Part shown: positions 28,216 to 38,900 of the stretch, in pieces | How the letters are laid out: each line of letters opens with the position of its first letter | Position numbering within the stretch: the stretch's first letter is position 1 | Source: Plastoroseomonas hellenica | Lineage (GTDB): Bacteria > Pseudomonadota > Alphaproteobacteria > Acetobacterales > Acetobacteraceae | Assembly (NCBI RefSeq): GCF_018129085.1 | Contig: NZ_JAAGBB010000025.1 | Coordinates: 1 to 64,000, forward strand | Direction: 5' to 3' | Length of the DNA: 64,000 bases | Program-made: the position numbers and the translations under genes | Notes under the pieces: generated by a model | The model's database searches: none | Seen by the model: only the letters and a program-made list of their open reading frames with translations | What the model was told of the DNA's origin: nothing

Positions 28216-29283
28216 TCAGTTCAGCCGCAGATCCTTGATGTGCTTCGGATCGGCCTGCAGCTCACCCCGCTCCACCTGCTGCACGATGCGGGTCAGCGCG
28301 GCATTGGCCGGCGTCACGATGCCGACCTCCTTGCCGCGGTCGACGATGAAGCCGTTCAGGAATTCGATTTCGGTGCGGCGGCCCTTGACCATGTCCTGGC
28401 CCATCGACGGCCGGTGCGCGCCACCGCCGGGTTTCGCGGCTTCCGCCAGGCGGTGCTTGTCATAGGCGGCGACCGCTTCGGGATCGCCTTCCCCGGCGCC
28501 GGCGATGATGGCGGGATCGAGGTGGTGGATCTCCTCCAGCACATAGCCGAGCGCTTCGCCGACGCGAATCGCCTCGGCGCCGAGCCGCGCGCCGAAGCGG
28601 CGGAGCTGATCATCCAGCAGGGTGTCGCGGGTGATCAGGCCGGTGCAGGCGCAGAGCCCGTTGCCCATCGCATTGGTGACGAGCTTCGACCAGCGCTCCC
28701 CCCAAAGGTTGCTGGTGACCAGTGCGCTGTCGGAGAGCGCGAGCAGCCGCGCCACCTCCTTCAGGCGGTCGGTGATGCGACCATGCGTCTCGCCCACGCG
28801 GTAGACGGTATGCGCGGCGCCGCCCTTGCCGGAGGCGCGCTTCACATGGCCGGGCGCCGCGAGATCCACAGTGATCGAGCTCGCGATGGAGCCGAGCACG
28901 CGGCCCCAGCCGACCACCTCCGCGATCGTCGCTTCGTTCATGCAGTTCTGCAGCGAGACCATGAAGCCGCCAGGCGAGAGATACTGCCGCATCATCATCG
29001 CGGCCCAGGCGGTGTCGTAGGACTTGGTGCAGATGAAGACGATGTCGAAGGGCTTCTGGTGGCTGACCTTCTGAACCTCGGTCAGGTGCAGCGCCTTGAT
29101 GTCGGAAACGACGAATTCCGGCACGTCGCGCAGATGGGTGATGCGCAGCCCGCCTTCGCGCATGGCCTGCACATTCTCGGGCCACATGTCGATGAAGGTC
29201 ACATCCTCGCCGGCCTGCGCCATATGCGCGCCGGCATAGCCGCCGACCGCGCCGGTCCCCATGATCGCGATGCGCGCGCCCAT
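28216..29283 (-). CDS. Ketopantoate reductase-family oxidoreductase
   Basis: A 355-residue NAD(P)H-dependent enzyme of the PanE/ApbA family. The nucleotide-binding motif IMGTGAVGGYAGAHMAQAG is at the N-terminus. VFICTKSYDT and the C-terminal helical region with RRTEIEFLNGFIVDRG, which carries the family glutamate and asparagine, are also present. It is longer than canonical PanE (about 300 residues), with an insertion near residues 240-290, so a 2-oxoacid other than ketopantoate is possible. It lies in the same direction as a Bug receptor, perhaps taking a product of that uptake system. Confidence 0.8.
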   Translation of the reverse strand: MGARIAIMGTGAVGGYAGAHMAQAGEDVTFIDMWPENVQAMREGGLRITHLRDVPEFVVSDIKALHLTEVQKVSHQKPFDIVFICTKSYDTAWAAMMMRQYLSPGGFMVSLQNCMNEATIAEVVGWGRVLGSIASSITVDLAAPGHVKRASGKGGAAHTVYRVGETHGRITDRLKEVARLLALSDSALVTSNLWGERWSKLVTNAMGNGLCACTGLITRDTLLDDQLRRFGARLGAEAIRVGEALGYVLEEIHHLDPAIIAGAGEGDPEAVAAYDKHRLAEAAKPGGGAHRPSMGQDMVKGRRTEIEFLNGFIVDRGKEVGIVTPANAALTRIVQQVERGELQADPKHIKDLRLN

Positions 29284-29352
29284 GCCGCGTCTCCTTCCCC
29301 TGATCCAGCACGGACTATGCGCCCGGTCCAGAAAGGTGGCCAGGGGCCGGGG

Positions 29353-29733
29353 TCAGGCTTTCGACAGGATGACGCGCAAGGTTCCGATCGCCTGCGCGAC
29401 GGCGTGGCCAGCTGCATCCTCCACCGACGCCTCCGCGGAGATCAGGCTGCGGCCCTTGCGCACGACTCGGCCGCGTGCGGTCAGCCGGCTCGCGCCGGGC
29501 GAGAGATAGTTCACGGAGAGGGAGACCGTCGTCGTGGCCGCGCCCTCCGACAGCACCGAGCGCGCAGCATTCGCGAGCGCGGCGTCGAGCATGGTGGCGA
29601 TGGCGCCGCCATGCACCTCGCCCCGGCTGTTCGCGTTGTCGGGCGTCGCGTCCAGCATCACCAGGGCGGTGCCGTCCTTCGCCTCCATCACCTGCAGGCC
29701 GATCAAGCGATAGAAGGGGCGCTGCGGGATCAT
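29353..29733 (-). CDS. PaaI-type hotdog thioesterase
   Basis: A 126-residue single hotdog-domain protein of the PaaI/YbgC-like thioesterase superfamily, which hydrolyses acyl-CoA esters. The characteristic SRGEVHGGAIATMLDAALANAA holds the HGG motif and the active-site aspartate. ATG 29733 overlaps the stop of the upstream prolyl-tRNA-editing-like gene by ATGA, so the two are coupled. The natural substrate is unknown. Confidence 0.85.
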   Translation of the reverse strand: MIPQRPFYRLIGLQVMEAKDGTALVMLDATPDNANSRGEVHGGAIATMLDAALANAARSVLSEGAATTTVSLSVNYLSPGASRLTARGRVVRKGRSLISAEASVEDAAGHAVAQAIGTLRVILSKA

Positions 29734-30242
29734 GCGGCGGGCAGCTCGGCATCGAGGACGGCGACCTCGTGGCCGAGATGCTCCAGGAAGCGGATCAGGT
29801 CGCGCGCCGCGAGGCCGGTCGAGGTGTCGTTGGTCAGGGGATGCACCCAGACCAGGCCCGGCGCTTCCGCCAGCGCACGGTCGAGCACGAAGCGCACGCT
29901 GCCCGGCAGCGCGTTCACCAGCGCGAGCGGCGTGACCGAGCCCGGCACGACGCCGAGCAGCGCGGCCAGCGCCGCGGCATCGCCCATGCGCACCCGCGGC
30001 CAGCCGGCGGCACGGGCGAGCGCATTGACCGAGATCTGCCGATGCTCCTCCAGCGTCGCCAGCATATGCGGCCCCTCCCCCTTCGCGGGCGCGAGGAAGA
30101 GGTTCTTGGTATGGGCGCCCGGCAGGTCGCCGCGCAGCGCCTGGCTTTCGGCCACCGTGAAGACCGGCGCGTGCCGGACCGTGCGATGCGCGATGCCGAG
30201 CATGTCCAGCCGGGCGAGCAGGCCCTCCGCCGTCTCCGCCAT
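29730..30242 (-). CDS. YbaK/ProX-type aminoacyl-tRNA deacylase
   Basis: A 170-residue stand-alone editing domain related to the prolyl-tRNA synthetase INS domain (YbaK/ProXp family), which removes wrongly attached amino acids from tRNA. Family landmarks are FTVAESQALRGDLPGAHTKNLFL (with the conserved lysine), VRMGDAAALAALLGVVPGSVTPLALVN and FLEHLGHEVAVLD. The frame is open upstream through the antisense of tRNA-Gly, but the ATG at 30242 starts a normal-length protein. It is coupled to the thioesterase gene by a four-base overlap. Confidence 0.85.
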   Translation of the reverse strand: MAETAEGLLARLDMLGIAHRTVRHAPVFTVAESQALRGDLPGAHTKNLFLAPAKGEGPHMLATLEEHRQISVNALARAAGWPRVRMGDAAALAALLGVVPGSVTPLALVNALPGSVRFVLDRALAEAPGLVWVHPLTNDTSTGLAARDLIRFLEHLGHEVAVLDAELPAA

Positions 30243-30425
30243 CACAGGGGACGTGCGAGGGCGGCGGAGACGGCCGAGCCGAAGGCCGGTGGTGCAAGGG
30301 CGAGGCGGCGCATGCAGGAATGCTTCCCAGGATCCGTTGGCCCCGATGCTGGCGGGAAGCGGGGACCCCGACAAGGCGGCTTGCAATCCTCCGAAGGCGT
30401 GGTAGAAGCCGCCTCCGCTCGGAGC

Positions 30426-30500
<75 letters not shown>

Positions 30501-30750
30501 TTCGGTCTCTCTCAGAACAGTCTCTATTCTCGACGGCGCCGCGCCCATGCGCGTGGCTGGGCGTATGCGCCGGCACATCGACGCGGAGCGCACGAGATCG
30601 ACCGGCGCCAATCCGAATGCGGCGGGCAGCGAACGACCGACGATCTCCGCGGACAGATCATCACGATATCGTTGTTATATGCCGATGAGGCTACGCTGTC
30701 CGACGCACTCGGGCTGGAATGACACCCATCAGCGGAGCCGCGGGGGCATC

Positions 30751-31647
30751 ATGCCAACTATCGCGTATCAATCGTTCAATGCGAATTCCAGCTCGACCCA
30801 TGGATTGGCATCGATCAGTAATCAGACCTTCACGCGGAACACCAATGCCCATGCGACGGAGCAAGGCCATCAGGCGCTGGTACTGCCGCACTATTCGTCG
30901 GACCTGACCACGCCAGTCCAGGGCCCGGCCCATCTGAGGCCCGTCGAGAGTCTTTCAGGGCCGCCTACCGTGACCACCTTTGGTGCACAGGTATCGCTGG
31001 CCTTTCAGAATTTCTACCGCTCCCTCGGGGCAATGCCGGACATCATGGTCGTGGGCGAGCTGGATACGTCGCACCCGGATTTCACAGGCATGGTCGGCGG
31101 CCCGGGCATCAGCACCACCGCGCACCCCGCGAAGAAGGCCTGCCAGTCCTTCACCGCGATCAGCCAGAACGCGGTTGCCTCCGGCATCAGCCTGCTTCAG
31201 GACGGAGAAGGATATGTCGTCTACGCCGTCGGCGATCTAACCGTCGTCTTCGTCCATGTGCCGAACCGGATCGCCACCAATGCCTCCGAAACGGTGAAAT
31301 TCTATTTGAATATCGCCGGCTCCCTGAACGGCAAGTCGAAAGTCATTGACCTCATCATCGGCGACACCAACCAGCCCAGCTTCAATTTCAGCGCGCAGGT
31401 CCTCAATCAGGCCTTCGGCACCAATGCCTATGTGAATGCCAGCAGCCAGGCCGATATCGTCAGGTTCGACAGTTGGAATGTGCCGGCAGGGGGCACGAAC
31501 AGCGTCGGAACCAAGGTGTACGACATCGCCGTCTACCGCTCGGACATCAATACCCTGCGGCAGGGGCCCGTCTATATCTCCCAATCCTCGGGTGCCGTCA
31601 CGGTCACGGATCACTGCGGGCTCGCCGTGACGATCGAACGCAAGTGA
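30751..31647 (+). CDS. Atypical endonuclease/exonuclease/phosphatase-fold protein
   Basis: A 298-residue protein with no close family I can name. The order of short motifs fits the EEP (DNase I-like) fold: PDIMVVGELDT (Glu103 at the metal-glutamate position), VVFVHVPN, LIIGDTNQP (Asp205, Asn207), KVYDIAVYRSD, and a terminal TDHCGLAVTIE (Asp287, His288). The histidine that usually follows 'YD' is alanine. There is no evident signal peptide; the N-terminus is rich in Asn, Ser and Thr. Codon use is less GC-rich than in neighbouring genes, and it sits 250 bases downstream of tRNA-Gly, which hints at acquisition by transfer. ATG 30751 is the likeliest start; the frame is open to about 30547. Substrate unknown. 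Confidence 0.5.
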   Translation: MPTIAYQSFNANSSSTHGLASISNQTFTRNTNAHATEQGHQALVLPHYSSDLTTPVQGPAHLRPVESLSGPPTVTTFGAQVSLAFQNFYRSLGAMPDIMVVGELDTSHPDFTGMVGGPGISTTAHPAKKACQSFTAISQNAVASGISLLQDGEGYVVYAVGDLTVVFVHVPNRIATNASETVKFYLNIAGSLNGKSKVIDLIIGDTNQPSFNFSAQVLNQAFGTNAYVNASSQADIVRFDSWNVPAGGTNSVGTKVYDIAVYRSDINTLRQGPVYISQSSGAVTVTDHCGLAVTIERK

Positions 31648-31752
31648 TGTCCGCGGACGGCGTCTGGGCGGTGCTGGGCAAGGTCCAGCGCCGGCTTGCC
31701 AAGCGCAGCCGAAGTCGCAGCGGGATTGCCTATCGGGGCGGCGTCCAGCCCT

Positions 31753-32730
31753 TCACCCTGCCTGCGCGCCTGAGATCCGCACCATCTCCGCCCAGCGCGG
31801 TGTCTCCGCACCCAGGCGTGCGCCGAGCGCCTCCGGCGTCGACCCGGTGAGCCGGGCGCCCATCGCGATGGCGCGCTGCTGCAGGTCCGGATTGGCCCAG
31901 GTGGCCCGTATCTCCCTCGACAGCCGCTCAGCGATCTCGCGCGGCATGCCGGCCGGGCCTGCCCAGAAATGCCAGGGGCTGATGTTGAAGCGGTCGAAGC
32001 CGGCCTCCGCCATCGTCGGCACCTCCGGCAGGGTCGGCCAGCGCTCCGGCATCGTGACCGCGAGGGGGCGAATGCTGCCGTTCTGGATCACCCCCGTGTA
32101 GCTGGCGAGATTGTCGATGGCCATCTGGACATCCCCGCCCAGCATGGCGGGGATCGTCTGCGCCGCGCCGCGGAAGGGGACATGCGTGGCTTCGATGCCA
32201 GCCCGGCTGGCGAAGTACGCCCCCGACAGGTGCCCGGTGGTGCCGGCGCCCGGCGAGCCGTAGCTGACGCCCCCGCGACGCCCGCGCGCCCATGCCACGA
32301 ATTCCTGCGCGGTCTGCACCGGGACATGCTGCGCCGGGACGGCGAAGACGTTGGGCAGATCCCACATGGCGCTGATCCACTGGAAATCCCTGGCGGCATC
32401 GAAAGGCACGCTCGGGAAGACCATCGGGTTGATCACCACCGTATGCATCGACACGGTGCTGATCGTGTAGCCATCGGCCGGGGCGCGGGCGAGCGCCTCG
32501 GCGGCGATGTTGCCGGAAGCGCCGCTGCGCGTTTCGACGACGAAGGGCTGGCCAAGGCGCTGGGCCATCTGCTCGGCCGCCATACGCGTCAGGACATCGA
32601 GGGAACCGCCTGGCGGGAAGCCCACCAGCACCCGCACCGGCCGGTTGGGCCAGGGTGCCTGCGCCAGCGCGGGCGCCGCGAGCGGCGCAGCGGCGGACAG
32701 GGCCAGCACGTGGCGGCGCTTGAGCATCAT
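31753..32730 (-). CDS. Bug/TctC-family periplasmic solute receptor
   Basis: A 325-residue TTT receptor with a short leader (LKRRHVLALSAAAPLAAPALAQAP, Tat-like), then WPNRPVRVLVGFPPGGSLDVLTRM and APADGYTISTVSMH. GGGAGG lies just upstream of two adjacent ATGs (32730, 32727). It is divergent from the giant exoprotein gene; the 218-base region between them must hold both promoters and shows an AT-richer patch near 32815-32840. It has no permease partner nearby. The ligand is unknown. Confidence 0.86.
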   Translation of the reverse strand: MMLKRRHVLALSAAAPLAAPALAQAPWPNRPVRVLVGFPPGGSLDVLTRMAAEQMAQRLGQPFVVETRSGASGNIAAEALARAPADGYTISTVSMHTVVINPMVFPSVPFDAARDFQWISAMWDLPNVFAVPAQHVPVQTAQEFVAWARGRRGGVSYGSPGAGTTGHLSGAYFASRAGIEATHVPFRGAAQTIPAMLGGDVQMAIDNLASYTGVIQNGSIRPLAVTMPERWPTLPEVPTMAEAGFDRFNISPWHFWAGPAGMPREIAERLSREIRATWANPDLQQRAIAMGARLTGSTPEALGARLGAETPRWAEMVRISGAQAG

Positions 32731-32948
32731 TTCCTCCCTGCGGATCCTGGCCGGATCGCTGTCGTTTCAGACCCCGGGACGCATCGGGGCGCACCGTGGG
32801 CCGCGGTGCAAATTTCGATATCACATCTTATTTGATGACCACGCCATCGCGTTGCACCCATTTCATCCGATTGCCACGAAGATGAATGGGACGTTACCCG
32901 GGGACTCTCCCGATAAGTCGCGCCGCTTTCGAAAAGAGGGGCACGGGC

Positions 32949-35900
32949 ATGAGTCTCACCAGCGGCAGCATCGCTTTCGTCGGCTTCAATGCGGATGCGG
33001 ATGATGGCTTCGCCTTCATCGCCGTCGATACCATCCCGGCCGGGACGGTCATCCACTTCAGCGACAATGAGTGGAATGGCCAGGCGATCGGCGCCGGGGG
33101 CGCCTTCAACACGGGCGAAGGCGGGCTGACCTGGACCAACGGTGCGAGCGACCTGCCCGCCGGCACCCTCATCGAGTTCGCGCGCACCAGCGAGGTCGAT
33201 TTCCGCACCGCCAATCTCGGCACGCTCAGCGGCGGCAGCGTCGCGCTCGGCAATTCCGGCGAGGCCATCTTCGCTTTCCTCGGCGACTCCGTGACTCAGC
33301 CGGATATCTTCCTGGCCGCAGTGACCAACAACAATGGCGGCTTCTCCGGCGCGACCACCAGCGGGTTGCTCGCCGGCACCGGCCTCGCCGCCGGCGCGAC
33401 CGCCCTGGTGCTGCCCGGCAGCAGCGGCGCCGATGTCGCGGTCTATGCGCCGTCGACCGGCGGCAGCGACTTCGCCACCCGTGAGGCGGCGCTCGCGGCC
33501 TTCAACGCCACCGCCAACTGGATCGCCCAGGACGGCAGCGGCGACCAGAGCGCCGATGGCGTGGTGCCGGATGCGCCCTTCCTGACCGCCTCCCCCCTCG
33601 CCGGCGTCACCTTCGGCATCGGCAGCACCGCCACCCCGACGCTGGTCAGCCTCACCGTCGATGCCGCGGAGAAGCCGGAAGGCGCCAGCTTCACCTTCAC
33701 CGCGACCTTGAGCGCGGCCGCCACCGCCGACACCGTCGTGACGATCGTCGCGACCGGCGCGGGGGACGCGCTCGGCTCGGTGCCCGCCAGCATCACCATC
33801 CCGGCCGGCGCGACCAGCGCGAGCTTCGAAGCCGTCAGCACCGACGATACGGTGGCGGAAAGCGATGTCGCCTTCACGATCAGCGCGACGCTCGGCGCCG
33901 AGACGCACGAGGCGGCCGCGACCATCATCGACAATGACGCGCCGCCCGTGACCGTCATCGGCGGCATCACGATCCTGGAGCAGGCGGAATCGCTGCAGGG
34001 CTCCGTCGCCACGCCGGTCGCCACCAACACGCTGAACGTGACGCGGATCGGCGGCTATCTGGCCGGCGACGGCGAAGGTGGCGCGGAATCGATCGCCTTC
34101 GATGCCGGCAGCGCCCGCGCCTATGTCACCAATGCGGCGCTCGACCGCATCGACATCCTCGACCTCTCCGACCCGCGCAGCCCGGCGAAGCTCGGCTCGA
34201 TCGACCTGCCGGCGACGCTCGCCGGCTTCGACTACGGCAATGTCAACTCGGTAGCGGTCCGCAACGGGGTCGTCGCGGTGGCGGTGCAGAATGCCGATGG
34301 CGGCGAAAATGGCGTCGTCGCGCTCTATGACGGCGCCACCGGCAGCCTGATCAAGACCATCGAAGTCGGCGTGCTGCCCGACCAGCTCACCTTCAGCCCC
34401 GACGGTTCGCTGCTGCTGGTCGCGAACGAGGCCGAGCGTTTCCTCGACCTCTCGGGTGAAGCCACGGTCGACAACGCCCCCGGCACCATCACCATCATCT
34501 CGGTGCCGGCGAACGCGGCTGACGCCGTGGTGCGCAACACGGTCGGCTTCGGCGCGCTCGATGCCTTCGAGGCGCAGCTCGACGCGCTTGGCATCAAGAC
34601 CCTCGACGCGACCACGATCGAATTTGAATCGGGCGCCCTCAACGGCGAGCTCGCGGTGCCGGACTCCACGGTCTCGCAGGACATCGAGCCCGAATACATC
34701 GCCGTCTCGCCCGACGGCACCAAGGCCTATGTCACGCTGCAGGAGGTCAATGCCGTCGCGGTCATCGACCTGACCAACGGCGCGGCCGACCGTCCGGTAT
34801 CGCTCCTGCCGCTCGGCAGCATTGATTTCAGCCTGCCCGGCAACGAAGCCGATTTCTCGGATCGGGACGGCGCCGGCAACACCGCCTCCATCTCGGTCGG
34901 CAATGCGCCGGTCAACGGCCTGTTGCAGCCGGACGCGATCGCGAGCTTCGAGGTGAACGGCACGACCTACTTCATCACCGCGAATGAGGGTGACAGCCGC
35001 ATCGTCTCCAGCGCCACGCTCGAGGATCCCGCGCTGAACGAAGCGCGAGCGAGCAGCGTGCAGTCGGGCGCGTCCAGCGACTATGCCCGCGTCAATGTCG
35101 ACACCGTCTGGTCCACCGCGGAGGAGCTCTACACCTTTGGCGGCCGCGGCTTCTCAATCTTCCAGCAGAATGCCGACGGCTCCATCGTCAAGGTCGAGGA
35201 GACTGGCGGCGATTTCGAGCAGATCATCGCTGCCCTGCCCAATGCCGGGACCGTCTTCAACGGCGAGAATGGCGGCGGCTTCGACAGCCGCTCCGACAAC
35301 AAGGGAGCGGAGCCCGAGGGTGTCGCGGTCGGCGAGATCAACGGCGTGCCCTATGCCTTCGTCGCGCTGGAGCGGATCGGCGGCGTCATGGTGTGGGATC
35401 TCTCGAACCCGGCGGATGCGAAGTTCGTGCGCTACATGCCGCCGACCGCGCAGGATTACGGGCCGGAGGTGATCAAGTTCGTCAGCGCCGAGGAGAGCCC
35501 GAACGGCCGCGCCATGGTGCTGACCGCCAATGAGATCAGCGGCAGCGTGACGGTCTATGAGGTCTCCGACCTCACCACCATCAGCGAGATCCAGGGCACC
35601 GCCGCCGCCAGCGCCAAGGTCGGCCAGGTCGTGAATGTCGAAGCGGTGGTCGTCGGCGACTTCCAGAACGGCGATGCCGATGGCGGGCGTAACCTCGGTG
35701 GCTTGTACCTGCAGGAAGAGAGCTACGACCAGGACGGCAACCTGCTGAGCTCCGAGGGCATCTTCGTCGCCGACGGCACGCTCGGCGTCGATGTGCAGAT
35801 CGGCGACCGCGTCCGCGTCACAGGGACGGTGGCCGAGACCTTCGGCAACACCGAGATCAAGGCGACCGCCGTCACCGTGGTCGAGGCCGATGCGGTGGCC

Positions 35901-38900
35901 GACGTCAATACGCTGGCCGTCGAGATCGACCTGCCGGCGAATGGCGTCCAGGGCGCGAACGGCACCTACACTGCAGACCTGGAAGCCTATGAAGGCATGC
36001 TGGTCAAATTCCCCGAGACCCTGACGATCACCGAGCAGTTCAACCTCGATCAGTTCGGTGAAATCCGGGTGACCCAGGGCGCGGCGCCGAACTCCTACAC
36101 GATGGACCACGCGCCGGATGTCGCCGGCTATGACGCGCATCTGCGCGACATCGCTGCACGCTCGATCATCTTCGACGACGGCCGCGGCACCTCCAACCCG
36201 AACCTCGACAACACCGTCGTCGATGGCGACTACACCTCGGCCAATGCACCGCGGATGGGCGACCAGGTGACCGGGCTGACCGGCGTGCTGGACTACGACT
36301 TCAACCAGTTCCGCGTCCACGCGGTCGAAAACGGCCCTGATATCAACGACTTCGTCGAGGTGAATGAGCGCCCGGCGGCGCCGGCCGATGTCGGCGGCAC
36401 GCTGAAGGTCGCCAGCTTCAACGTGCTGAACTACTTCCGGACGCTGGACAACGGCACCCTGACCGACAACGGCCTGGAGCCGCGCGGCGCCGAGACCACG
36501 GCAGAATTCGAGCGCCAGACCGAGAAGCTGGTCAACGTCATCCTCGGGCTCGACGCCGATGTGCTGGGACTGATGGAGATCGAGAACAACTTCAAGATCG
36601 ACGATGATGGCAACGCCATCCAGTACCTGGTGGATAAGCTGAACGCCGCGTCGGACACGGAGTATGACTGGGTGCGGCCGGGCCAGGACTTCGTCGGCGG
36701 CGACGCCATCGCGGTCGGCTTCATCTACGACACCAGCAAGGTCCGCGTCGCGGATGGCAGCAGCGTCTCGATCCTCAATGACGCCGTGGTGCAGGACATT
36801 GCGCCCGACCTCCTGGCGCAGAGCACGCTCGGGCACATCTTCGATGGCGCCAACACCAGCCGCAATGCGCTGGCCGTGACCTTCGAGGAGATCGACACCG
36901 GCGGCGAGTTCACCGCGGTCGTCAACCATCTGAAGTCGAAGGGCGGCTCCGGCACCGGCGCCGATGCCGATATCAAGGACGGTGCCGGCGGCTGGAACCT
37001 CCAGCGCGCCCTGGCGGTCGAAGCGCTCAAGGCCTGGATCGAGGCCGATCCGACCGGCGCCGGCGACGAGGACTTCCTGATCCTCGGCGACCTCAATGCC
37101 TATGATAGGGAGGACGCCATCCAGGCGCTGGTGAATGCCGGCTACACCGACCATGGCGCCGGCGGCTACAGCTACGTCTTCGATGGCCAGAAGGGCTCGC
37201 TCGACCATATCCTGACCAATGGGAGCCTCAGCACGCAGGTCACCGGCGTGACGGATTGGCACATCAATGCCGATGAGGCGGATGCGCTCGACTACCAGCT
37301 CAACTTCAACAGCGACCTGACGACGAATGAGCGCGACCCCTCGATCTTCGACCCGGAGGTCCTGGCCCGCGTCTCCGACCATGACCCGATCGTCGTCGGG
37401 CTCGACCTGACCGAGGACCTGATCGAGGAGGAGGTGTTCACCCTCCAGCTCCTGCACCTTTCGGATGGCGAGGCGGGGCTGCTCGCGGGCAGCACGGCCA
37501 AGTACCTGGCGGCGATGCTCGATGCCTTCGACGATGACTATGCGAACACGCTGATCCTGTCGGGCGGCGACACCTACCTGCCCGGACCCTTCCTCGCGGC
37601 CGGCACCGATCCTTCCATCATCCCGACGCTCAACGCGGTCACCGGCTCGACCATCGCGGCCGGCGCCACCGTGCCGATCGGGGCTGTCGACACCGCGATC
37701 CACAACGCCCTTGGCGTCGAGGTCTCGGCCATCGGCAACCATGAGTGGGATCTGGGCTCGAACGCCTTCGCCGGCAGCTTCACCCCGGCCGCCGGCTGGG
37801 TCGGCGCCAACTACGCGATGGTCAGCGCCAATCTCGACTTCTCCGGCGACAGCGTCATGAACGCCCGCTACACGGACACGCTGGCCGATGGCCATGTGAC
37901 GGAGCTCGCCTCTAGCCTCAAGGGCCGGGTCGCGCCGGCCGTCGTGGTCGAAAAGGGTGGCGAGCGGATCGGTATCCTGGGCGCCACGACGCAGATCCTG
38001 GAGGCAATCTCCTCGCCGACCGGGACCGAGGTCAAGGGCTTCCCGACCGGTCAGGGCGCCAATGGCGAAGTCGACGACATGGCGCTGCTGGCGTCCCAGT
38101 TGCAGCCGATCATCGATCAGATGCGCGCCGACGGCATCAACAAGATCATCCTGCAGGCGCATCTGCAGGACATCGCCAACGAAAAGCTGCTGGCGACGCT
38201 GCTCAAGGGCGTCGACATCATCCTCTCGGCCGGCTCGAACACCCGGCTCGGCGATGCCGATGACGATGCGGTGGCCTTCCCCGGCCATGGCGCCGATTTC
38301 GCCGACACCTATCCACTCGTCATCACCGATGCCGAGGGTGGCACGACGCTGATCGTCAACACCGATAACGAGTACACCTATCTCGGTCGTCTCAAGGTCG
38401 ACTTCGACGCCGAGGGCAAGATCATCGTCGGCAATCTCGCCACGGATGCCGGGATCAACGGCGCCTATGCCTCGACGGCGGAGAATGCGGCCGCCGCCTG
38501 GAACACGACGGTCGACAACCTGGAAGGCACCGCCTTCGCGGAAGGCACCAAGGGCGATGCCGTCCGTGACCTCACCGACGCGGTCGGCAGCGTGATCAAC
38601 GTCAAGGACGGCAACGTCTTCGGCTTCACCAATGTCTACCTGGAAGGCGAGCGTGCCCTGGTGCGGAGCCAGGAGACCAACCTCGGCAACCTTTCGGCCG
38701 ACGCCAACGCCCATGCGCTGCGCCAGGCGATCAGCGCTCCGGCCGAAGCCGTCATCGTCTCCTTCAAGAATGGTGGCGGCGTCCGGGCGCAGATCGGCAC
38801 GCTCGGTGCACCGGAGCCGGATGGCTCGGTGGACAAGCTGCCGCCGCCCGCCAATCCGGAGGCCGGCAAGCCTGCCGGCGGCATCTCCCAGCTCGATATC

